64,000 bases of DNA from Pseudomonas sp. GCEP-101. GTDB lineage: Bacteria; Pseudomonadota; Gammaproteobacteria; Pseudomonadales; Pseudomonadaceae. The translations under genes were made by a program, and so were the position numbers. This document shows positions 55,821 through 64,000 of the stretch, piece by piece. The stretch spans positions 5,092,965 to 5,156,964 of the forward strand of contig NZ_CP104011.1 of NCBI RefSeq assembly GCF_025133575.1, written 5' to 3'. The notes below the pieces were generated by a model. It had not been told where the DNA came from and searched no databases. It was given only the letters and a program-made list of their open reading frames with translations. How positions within the stretch are numbered: the first letter of the stretch is position 1; the number at the start of each line of letters is the position of its first letter.

Positions 55821-56180
55821 ATGTCCAGTTGCCACGACACTGCCATCGAGCACCTGAGCCACCTGTTCACCGACTACCGCCCGCAATTCATCGACCGCCC
55901 CGACGGGACGGTGTTGATCAGCCTGCGCAACGCCAAGGGCAAGCGCCTGATGTCCCGCGTCATCCAGCAGGAGGAACAGCGCAACGCCGTGCTGCTGAAC
56001 AACCTGGTGGAGCGCATCCGCCGGGACCTGATGACCATCGAGGGGCCGCTGGAGGAAGACAACGTCGACTGGTTCCTCAAGCGCATCGAGTTGCAGACCT
56101 TCGTCCCGGTGAACCCCACCCACCGCCCGCGCAAGGTGGTGATGGCGGGCGCCCGCCTGCGCGCCCTCGCCGGCAAGTAG
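55821..56180 (+). CDS. Small DUF3509-like protein
   Basis: This 119-residue soluble protein contains LFTDYRPQFIDRPDGTVLISLR followed by RLMSRVIQQEEQ and LVERIRRDL, the order seen in DUF3509, a Pseudomonas-restricted family of unknown function. GGGAGA precedes the ATG by 5 nt. The C-terminus is basic (HRPRKVVMAGARLRAL). It is followed 18 bp later by a 50-codon gene, probably in the same transcript. Confidence 0.72.
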   Translation: MSSCHDTAIEHLSHLFTDYRPQFIDRPDGTVLISLRNAKGKRLMSRVIQQEEQRNAVLLNNLVERIRRDLMTIEGPLEEDNVDWFLKRIELQTFVPVNPTHRPRKVVMAGARLRALAGK

Positions 56181-56198
56181 CCGGCAAGCGAGGTACCG

Positions 56199-56351
56199 AT
56201 GAAAACGCCCATGGATACGCCCGATCCCGATCCGAAAGTGACCCGCGAGGAGTCGCTGGAGGAACTGGTGAACATCGAACCCGAGGACAGCCGGCAGGAG
56301 CCGCACCTGTCCGCCGCCCATCAGGATGGCCTCAAGGAGGGGCCCGCCTGA
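56199..56351 (+). CDS. 50-residue acidic small protein
   Basis: The frame MKTPMDTPDPDPKVTREE ... to KEGPA is rich in Glu, Asp and Pro. AGCGAGG precedes the ATG by 5 nt, and codon use is host-like. It follows the DUF3509-like gene by 18 bp. Composition is similar to other small stress proteins of this region (compare 54645). Function unknown; probably disordered. Confidence 0.6.
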   Translation: MKTPMDTPDPDPKVTREESLEELVNIEPEDSRQEPHLSAAHQDGLKEGPA

Positions 56352-56391
56352 GTCGATACAGACGATGGGAAGGTATTTCCGGCGGCCGCCG

Positions 56392-57525
56392 TCAGTCCCT
56401 GTAGTCGGGCGGCCGTCGGTTTTCTTCCAGCAGATGCCGCACCACCGCGCGCCACGCCGCCTTTTCCGACCGCCCCTTGGCCAGGGCGGCCGCGTACGCC
56501 GCACGCTGCCGCTGGGCGCTGTTGCCCACCTGGATGATGCGCCGCGCGCGGTCGAACAGTCGCTCGCCCTCCTCGTCCAGCCAGGGTTCGACCGCTGCCC
56601 GCGCCTGCTCCAGCCACTCGTGCGCGCCGACCAGCCTGTCGTCCCGAACCAGGAAGCGCCCGGCGCAGCCATGCCGCCGCGCCTGCCAGAAGTTTTCCGC
56701 CTGCCGTGCCTGCTGCCAGTGCGGGTCCTCGCTCTCCAACGGCTCCCGCGCCTGGGCCACCAGCAAGCGGAACAACCCGGCGATGCACAGCGCCTCGTCG
56801 AGGCGCGGGCAGGCGTCGGTGATGCGCAGCTCCAGGGTCGGGTAGCGCGCCGAGGGCCGCACATACCACCAGGTGTGGCCGGGCTCGTCCATCAGGCCGT
56901 TCTGCAGCAGCACGGCGACGTAGCGCCGCCAAGCCGCTTCATCGGCGAAGCGTGGCGGCGGCCCCATGCGCGGCCACTCGCCGCACAACGACTGGCGATA
57001 GCTGTCCAGCCCGGTATCGCACTCACCCCAGAATGGCGACGACGCACTCAGGGCGAGGAGCAGCGGCATCCACGGCAGCACGCGGTTCATCACCCGCACA
57101 CGATCGATGCCCTGCACCTCCGCGTGCACGTGCAGGCCACTGAGCAGGCTCTGCCGTGCCACCACACCCTGCTCGTCGAACAAGTGCCGGTAGCGCGGGT
57201 GGAACGCCGGCGCCTGGCGATGCAGCCGGGTGAACGGATGAGCCGCGACGCAGAGGGTTTGCAGCCCGTGGGACGCGGCGATCTCGCGCAGGCGCCGGCG
57301 GCGGTCGTGGAGCAAGGCAGCGGCCTCGTCGAGGTGGCGCAGCACAGGGCTGACCAGCTCGTACTGACAGAGGAACATTTCCTCGGCCACCTCATCGCCC
57401 AGCACGCCACGGCAGGCGTGGGTAAAACCCAGCGGCACCGCCCGCGCCAGATCGAGGCTGGCGGGATCGAGCAGGAAGAATTCTTCCTCGATGCCGAATC
57501 GGGGCAGCGCGGCGCGTGCGGGCAT
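56392..57525 (-). CDS. YbdK-type carboxylate-amine ligase (glutamate-cysteine ligase family 2)
   Basis: This 377-residue GCS2-family enzyme has the N-terminal metal/ATP signature FGIEEEFFLLDP (about residues 10-21), SGLHVHAEVQG (about 128-138) and ELRITDACP (about 240-248). YbdK has weak gamma-glutamyl-cysteine ligase activity in vitro; its true substrate is not settled. The length matches YbdK (372 in E. coli). The first clear start is ATG at 57525, after TCCGAGGT. Monocistronic and convergent with the small genes at 55821-56351. Confidence 0.9.
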   Translation of the reverse strand: MPARAALPRFGIEEEFFLLDPASLDLARAVPLGFTHACRGVLGDEVAEEMFLCQYELVSPVLRHLDEAAALLHDRRRRLREIAASHGLQTLCVAAHPFTRLHRQAPAFHPRYRHLFDEQGVVARQSLLSGLHVHAEVQGIDRVRVMNRVLPWMPLLLALSASSPFWGECDTGLDSYRQSLCGEWPRMGPPPRFADEAAWRRYVAVLLQNGLMDEPGHTWWYVRPSARYPTLELRITDACPRLDEALCIAGLFRLLVAQAREPLESEDPHWQQARQAENFWQARRHGCAGRFLVRDDRLVGAHEWLEQARAAVEPWLDEEGERLFDRARRIIQVGNSAQRQRAAYAAALAKGRSEKAAWRAVVRHLLEENRRPPDYRD

Positions 57526-57630
57526 GGCGGACCTCGGAGGTGACGGTTATGTCTGGGACGCGAGACGGCGCGGTGGCGTTCAGTCTTTGTGCCACGGGCT
57601 TCGTCGCCCGTTGGAAAGCCGCTGCCGTGC

Positions 57631-57657
57631 GGTTCGCGAGCAAGCTCGCTCCTACAG
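57631..57657. repeat. Partial REP element (single half)
   Basis: GGTTCGCGAGCAAGCTCGCTCCTACAG matches one half of the REP unit; it lies in the 262-bp divergent gap between the YbdK-type gene and the di-iron enzyme gene. Confidence 0.7.
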
Positions 57658-57787
57658 GGGCGCTGCGGTGCTGCGCCTCGTGGGAGCGAACCCGCTGGCC
57701 CGCGCAGCTCGGCGTTTAGTTGAAACCTTTCCCCGCCCATCCACTCGCAAAGGAAGGACCACCACTTTCTCGCTCGAGGAGCCCTGC

Positions 57788-59164
57788 ATGACGCCACCTG
57801 CCGCCCCGAATGCCGTCGCCTCCCACCGCGAGCATCGCTCCATTGGCGACCTGTACCACGCCCTGCTGCGCCAACCGGAAGCCCACCTGGACAGCGCTGC
57901 CGCCTTCCTCGATGCGCAGCTGGACCTGCAGCGCGCCGCCGACGACGATGAACTGCCCAGCGATCCCGAGCGCTGGGACGACTGGCTGACCAACCGCGCC
58001 GAACGCAGCGCGCAAGCCTATGCCGCCTACCTCGGCGAACGCCGCGACGGCGCGCCGCGCCGGCACTTCCGCAACCGCGCCCACGCCTTGCACTTTCTCC
58101 AGGCGGTCGCCCCCACCAAGCACGTGGATGGCGCCTGGCTCTACGGCGTGCTAGCCCACTGGAGCGAGCCGCGGCTGCTGCCCCTGGTGCACATCTGCCT
58201 GGAAGAGCTCGGCCACGGCATTCCCGCGCGTAACCATGTGCTGATCTACCAGCGCCTGCTCGACACCCTGGGCTGCGACACGCCGCTCGAGCTGAGCGAT
58301 GCGCACTACGTGCAGGGCGTCGTGCAGCTTGCGCTGGGCTACCTGAGCGACGCCTACCTGCCCGAGGTGCTGGGCTACAACCTGGGCTACGAACTGCCGC
58401 CGCTGCACCTGATGATCACCAGTTACGAACTGCGTGAGCTGGGCATCGACCCGGAGTACTTCCGCCTCCACGTGACCATCGACAACGCCGCCAGCGGCCA
58501 CGGGCGCAAAGCCCTTCAGGCGCTGCAGGCGAACCTGCCGCACCTGGCCGACCGCGACGCCTTCCTGCGCCGCGTGCACGCCGGCTACCGGCTCAACGAT
58601 GCCGGCCTGTCGAACCGGCAGCTTCTCGATGGCTTCGACCTGGACGCCGAAGTGATCGCCATGCTCGAACGCAAGCGGCCCTTCGCCAAGCAGATGCACG
58701 ACGACCGCGCGCGCATCGGCGGGCGCACCGTCAACCAGTGGATGGCGGGCCCCGGGCGGATGGGCGAGTTGCTCGCGGCGCTGGAACGCCAGGGCTGGAT
58801 CAAGCGCCACCAGGACCCGGCCCACAGCCGCCTGTGGAACCTCATCAGCGGCGACAGCGCCGTCATGTTCGGCGTGTTCACGCCCTACGAACGGCAGTTG
58901 CTGCACGACTGGATCGCCGGCGACTGGAGCGAACCGCCGCCGCGCAACCCCTGGAGCGGCAGCGAGAAGGCCAGTGCCGAGCCCGCGCCGGTCCGCTCGG
59001 AATTCGCCGCCGAGGAACGCGCGCTGCTGAGCGAGCTGTCCACCCTTTCGCCGCGCAGCCGCATGCAGCGGCTGGTCGCCCTGATGGCACCGCATCGCCA
59101 CTGGACGCCAGCCGGGCTGCTGGCCACGCGCATCTACACCGATAAACTGGGGATCGAACCATGA
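57788..59164 (+). CDS. Haem-oxygenase-like di-iron (iron-containing redox) enzyme
   Basis: This 458-residue protein carries the ligand pattern of the haem-oxygenase-like di-iron oxidase family. HICLEELGHG (about residues 136-145) offers Glu/Glu/His, and LHVTIDNAASGHGRKAL (about 226-242) offers Asp and His. The family includes UndA, BesC and SznF, which use O2 to cut or oxidise amino acids and fatty acids. The C-terminal 130 residues are extra, with a cupin-like or cysteine-dioxygenase-unlike polar segment I cannot assign. The start at 57788 follows GAGGAG. It overlaps the methyltransferase by ATGA, so the two form a pair. Substrate unknown. Confidence 0.82.
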   Translation: MTPPAAPNAVASHREHRSIGDLYHALLRQPEAHLDSAAAFLDAQLDLQRAADDDELPSDPERWDDWLTNRAERSAQAYAAYLGERRDGAPRRHFRNRAHALHFLQAVAPTKHVDGAWLYGVLAHWSEPRLLPLVHICLEELGHGIPARNHVLIYQRLLDTLGCDTPLELSDAHYVQGVVQLALGYLSDAYLPEVLGYNLGYELPPLHLMITSYELRELGIDPEYFRLHVTIDNAASGHGRKALQALQANLPHLADRDAFLRRVHAGYRLNDAGLSNRQLLDGFDLDAEVIAMLERKRPFAKQMHDDRARIGGRTVNQWMAGPGRMGELLAALERQGWIKRHQDPAHSRLWNLISGDSAVMFGVFTPYERQLLHDWIAGDWSEPPPRNPWSGSEKASAEPAPVRSEFAAEERALLSELSTLSPRSRMQRLVALMAPHRHWTPAGLLATRIYTDKLGIEP

Positions 59165-60111
59165 CTTCATTCTTCGACTCGCGGCTGGAGGTGCTGATCA
59201 CCCTCGGCCAGGAGTTGCAGGCACAGGATTACCACTTCACCACCGTCACCCCCGCGACCCACGCGCGGGTCAACGCGCGCCCGCAGAACCAGGTCGCCGA
59301 GGATCTGCACGGCGTGTTCGGCTGGAGCCGGCTATTCCCCGACACTGTGGTGAGCGAGCGCCTGCTGGCGCTGCTGGAAACCGGCGGCCTGTTGCAACGC
59401 CAGGACAGCCAATGGCGCAGCGCGGTGCGCTGGTCGAGCCTGGACGACCAGTTGTTCGCCCACTCGGCCTACCCGACCGTCGAACACGACGCGGTGTTCT
59501 TCGGCCCGGACACCTACCGCTTCGCCCGCGCGCTGCAGCAGTTCTTCCAGCAGGCAGACGCCGGGACCGTGCGCCGCGCAGTGGACATCGGCTGCGGCGC
59601 CGGCCCCGGCGCCATCCTCATCGCCCAGGCCTGCCCGCAGGCGGAAGTCAGCGCCGTGGACATCAACCCACGCGCCCTGGACTTCACCCGCGCCAATGCC
59701 TACCTCGCCGGCATCGATGACCTGCAGATCCGCCAGAGCAACCTGCTGGACGGCGTTGACGGGCAGTTCGACCTGATCGTCGCCAACCCGCCCTATCTGC
59801 TCGACCCGGACGAACGCACCTACCGCCATGGCGGCGGCGACTACGGTGGCGGCCTGTCGCTGCGCATCGTCGAGACGGCGCTGGAGCGCCTCACGGTGGG
59901 CGGCACCCTGCTGCTCTACACCGGCGCCGCGGTGATCAACGGCGACGCGCCGCTGCGCAGGCAGGTCGACGCGCTGCTGGCCGACCGGCCGGTGAGCTGG
60001 CGCTACGAGGAAATGGACCCGGACGTCTTCGGCGAGGAACTGGACAGCGCCGCGTACCGCGACGCGGAACGCATCGCAGCGGTGACCCTGACGGTGAAGC
60101 GCCTGGCGTGA
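59161..60111 (+). CDS. SAM-dependent methyltransferase with NPPY motif
   Basis: This 316-residue class I methyltransferase has motif I VDIGCGAGPGAI (about residues 142-153), VSAVDINPRAL (motif II), and NPPYLLD (about 204-210). NPPY is used by enzymes that methylate planar nitrogen, such as PrmC (glutamine) and N6-adenine methyltransferases; the spacing here is of the PrmC/HemK kind. The N-terminal 130 residues (ATHARVNARPQNQ) are not PrmC's. Start overlaps the di-iron enzyme stop. The pair may make or modify a small molecule, or one protein may act on the other; neither is shown. Confidence 0.85.
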   Translation: MTSFFDSRLEVLITLGQELQAQDYHFTTVTPATHARVNARPQNQVAEDLHGVFGWSRLFPDTVVSERLLALLETGGLLQRQDSQWRSAVRWSSLDDQLFAHSAYPTVEHDAVFFGPDTYRFARALQQFFQQADAGTVRRAVDIGCGAGPGAILIAQACPQAEVSAVDINPRALDFTRANAYLAGIDDLQIRQSNLLDGVDGQFDLIVANPPYLLDPDERTYRHGGGDYGGGLSLRIVETALERLTVGGTLLLYTGAAVINGDAPLRRQVDALLADRPVSWRYEEMDPDVFGEELDSAAYRDAERIAAVTLTVKRLA

Positions 60112-60165
60112 TCGCGCAGGAGCGGCGGATAACGCTGACGGCGTTATTCGCCCTACGTCTGCCCC

Positions 60166-60374
60166 CTGTAGGAGCGGGCCACGCCCGCGACCGAAGCTTC
60201 CGCGCCTGCCGGCACCACCGGCTCACACCCGGGCAATCGCCTTACGGTCTGCTACTTCAACCCCAAGGGATCGCCCCCCTGTAGGAGCGGGCCACGCCCG
60301 CGACCGGAGCCCCCGCGTCTGCCGGAACCACCGGCTCACACCCGGACAATCGCGGGCATGGCCCGCTCCTACAG
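60166..60374. repeat. REP array, two direct units plus terminal inverted end
   Basis: CTGTAGGAGCGGGCCACGCCCGC starts at 60166 and 60279 (113-bp period), each followed by CTGCCGG and CACCGGCTCACACCCGG. The array closes with GCGGGCATGGCCCGCTCCTACAG ending at 60374. It lies between the convergent methyltransferase and katE. Confidence 0.85.
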
Positions 60375-60443
60375 TTTCGGGAAATCTCGCGCGAGAAAGC
60401 GTCAACCGGCGAGCACGGAGGCTTCCACTCGCGCCAGACAGTC

Positions 60444-60465
60444 CCCTCTCCCTTCCGGGAGAGGG
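60444..60465. repeat. CCCTCTCCC/GGGAGAGGG hairpin (dispersed repeat or terminator)
   Basis: CCCTCTCCC (60444-60452) and GGGAGAGGG (60457-60465) form a perfect 9-bp stem with a TTCC loop, followed by TTAGGGAGAGGGG. This block is common between genes in Pseudomonas. It lies 67 bp past the katE stop and could end that transcript. Confidence 0.6.
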
Positions 60466-60531
60466 TTAGGGAGAGGGGCTCTTCGCTGCCAGTGCGCTGC
60501 CAAACGACAACCCCTCTCGAGCGAGCCCGGC

Positions 60532-62670
<2,139 letters not shown>

Positions 62671-62759
62671 GAAACGTCGCTCCTCATCCCAGGTGAACGG
62701 CCGCCATGGGGGCGGCCTCGGTCTTGTACCTATCCCTTGGGTGAAACGAAGCCGGAGGA

Positions 62760-62781
62760 GTTCAGGCTTTTTTACCAGCGG
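62760..62781 (-). promoter_or_regulatory. Shared CTGAAC upstream element before katE
   Basis: Reads CCGCTGGTAAAAAAGCCTGA followed by AC on the minus strand, about 90 nt before the katE start. It is nearly identical over 20 bp to the metallothionein copy at 51447-51468. Confidence 0.55.
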
Positions 62782-62795
62782 TGCGCAATGACAAA

Positions 62796-62818
62796 GCCCC
62801 GGAGGGTTGCTCCGGGGC
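62796..62818 (-). terminator. Intrinsic-type terminator of atsA
   Basis: A 9-bp GC stem (GCCCCGGAG at 62796-62804 with CTCCGGGGC at 62810-62818, loop GGTTG) is followed on the minus strand by TTTGTCATT. It lies 20 bp past the atsA stop and before the katE promoter. Confidence 0.7.
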
Positions 62819-62838
62819 CTTGTGGTGGATGCGTGCGA

Positions 62839-64000
62839 TCAGCGCGCGAGGAACGGCGGCGGCGCGTCGATCACGCCGGTCTCGTTGACGTACCGCGTGT
62901 AGTGCTCGATCAGCGCCTGCAGTCTTGCCGGCTCGCTCTGGGCCAGGTCCTGGGTTTCGCCGGGGTCGCGGCCCAGGTCATAGAGCTGCCAGGTGGCCGG
63001 GCCGACCGGCGCGGGCAGGTACACCGCCTTCCAGTCGCCCTGGCGGATGGCGCGCATGCCGAACAGCTCCCAGCCGGTGACGGTCTTCTCGTCGTGGGCC
63101 TGCTCGGTCTCGCCGGAGAGCCAGCCCAGCCAGGACTTGCCGCGCACCTCGGCGACCTCGCGGCCGCGCCATTGCTTGCCGGGGTGGCGCACGCCAGCCA
63201 GGTCGAGGATGGTCGGGGTGATGTCCATCACCGTGGAAAACGCATGGCTGATCTCGCCCTGGCGTTGCAGCGCGGGGTAGCGCACCAGCGCCGGCACGCG
63301 GATGCCGCCTTCGGTGGTGAAGGCCTTGTACAGGCGCGACGGCGCGGTAGCCGCCTGGGCCCAGCGCGGGCCGTACCAGATGTAGGAGTTGGCCCGGCCG
63401 ATGTTCTCCAGGCTGTTGTCGTAGTGCTGGTCGAGGAAGCTCAGGAGGTCCGGGCCGAAACGCGGGAAGGCTTCCAGCAGCGCGCCCTCGGCGCCGTTGT
63501 CGGACATGAACAGGACGAAGGTATTGTCCAGCTCGCCCTGCTGGCGCAGGTACTCGACCACGCGGCCGACGTTCCAGTCCAGGCGCTCGACCATCGCCGC
63601 GTAGACCTCCATGGCCCGCGCCGATTTCGCCTGCTCCTCGTCGCTCAGCTGCGCCCATTCCTTGCTGATGGCCAGCACCGGGTGCGCCTTCACGTCGGCG
63701 TCGATCAGGCCCAGCTGCTTGAGCCGCTCCAGGCGTTCCAGGCGCAGGGCCTCGGGGCCGGCGTCGTAGCGCCCCTTGTACTTGTCCACCACCTCCTTGG
63801 GTGCCTGCAACGGCCAGTGCGGCGCGGAGAACGGCAGGTAGGCGAAGAACGGCCGGCTCTGGTCGCGCTCCTTGAGGTAATCGATCAGGCGGTCGCCGAA
63901 GGCGTCGGAGGAATAGAAGTCCGCCGGCAGCTCCTCGATGAAACGGTCATCCTCGACGTACAGCGCCGGCGTGCTCTTGAGGATGCGCGGCGTGCTGTCG
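62839..64000 (-). CDS. atsA: Arylsulfatase AtsA, C-terminal part (gene continues past the right edge)
   Basis: The frame is open on the minus strand from base 63999 to the stop at 62839 (386 codons in the window). The sequence closely follows P. aeruginosa AtsA as I remember it, for example TPRILKSTPALYVEDD, FFAYLPFSAPHWPLQAP, FMSDNGAEGALLEAFP and WELFGMRAIRQGDWKAVYLP. The metal-binding Asp-Asn (SDNGAE) and the catalytic His of SAPHWPLQAP are present. The formylglycine Cys (CxPxR) lies upstream, outside the window. The enzyme hydrolyses aryl sulfate esters for sulfur supply. In that species the gene is induced by sulfate limitation; its control region is not visible here. Confidence 0.95.
   Translation of the reverse strand, partial: DSTPRILKSTPALYVEDDRFIEELPADFYSSDAFGDRLIDYLKERDQSRPFFAYLPFSAPHWPLQAPKEVVDKYKGRYDAGPEALRLERLERLKQLGLIDADVKAHPVLAISKEWAQLSDEEQAKSARAMEVYAAMVERLDWNVGRVVEYLRQQGELDNTFVLFMSDNGAEGALLEAFPRFGPDLLSFLDQHYDNSLENIGRANSYIWYGPRWAQAATAPSRLYKAFTTEGGIRVPALVRYPALQRQGEISHAFSTVMDITPTILDLAGVRHPGKQWRGREVAEVRGKSWLGWLSGETEQAHDEKTVTGWELFGMRAIRQGDWKAVYLPAPVGPATWQLYDLGRDPGETQDLAQSEPARLQALIEHYTRYVNETGVIDAPPPFLAR

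Overview
The window comes from a high-GC Gammaproteobacterium, almost certainly a Pseudomonas of the P. aeruginosa / P. nitroreducens / P. citronellolis type. The evidence is gene content (queD, polB, mltA, putA, and the Ku/LigD/GlgE/TreS/GlgB/GlgP/KatE stationary-phase block that resembles the PA2138-PA2154 region of PAO1, plus an AtsA-like arylsulfatase), near-uniform high GC with G/C-ending codons, and many copies of the Pseudomonas REP palindrome with CTGTAGGAGC ends. No rRNA, tRNA, CRISPR, integrase or transposase was seen.

Layout. 1-8904 (minus): the N-terminal 2968 codons of a giant repetitive surface adhesin that runs off the left edge. 9343-13931: queD, DNA polymerase II, MltA and a small membrane protein. 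13936-18521: an AraC-type regulator divergent from a three-gene operon (BASS-type transporter, TSUP-type transporter, D-aminoacylase-like amidohydrolase). 18581-19040: a four-unit REP array, then a possible leader ORF and an MFS transporter.

20603-28586 is the most interesting part. An NtrC-like site and a well-formed sigma-54 promoter precede an RNA leader carrying the conserved blocks of the guanidine-I (ykkC) riboswitch. They head a tightly overlapping operon: ABC substrate-binding protein, membrane di-iron desaturase/hydroxylase, a tiny ORF, SDR, EamA transporter, creatininase homologue, isochorismatase-like amidohydrolase, an uncharacterised protein, ABC permease and ABC ATPase. The known guanidine genes (urea-carboxylase type guanidine carboxylase, GdmH-type hydrolase, SugE-type exporter) are absent from it. 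I infer a nitrogen-controlled uptake and breakdown route for a substituted or cyclic guanidine compound.

28602-31386 is a small type VI secretion cargo module (PAAR protein, VRR-NUC-like nuclease effector, DUF3396 immunity protein). Base composition changes inside the effector and immunity genes, and the module is bracketed by near-identical hairpin repeats. 31549-35487 is putA, with four GTTGCA-type operator sites upstream, then a tandem REP array that supplies the glgB stop codon.

36331-62670 is a general-stress / stationary-phase region: glgB-treS-glgE (alpha-glucan and trehalose metabolism), Ku and LigD (end joining), MgtC, GlgP, a metallothionein, SDR, DUF883, DUF4142 and other small proteins, a YbdK-type ligase, a haem-oxygenase-like di-iron enzyme paired with a methyltransferase, and KatE. 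At least six of these transcription units share an upstream element ending in CTGAAC, suggesting common promoter control. The window ends inside atsA.
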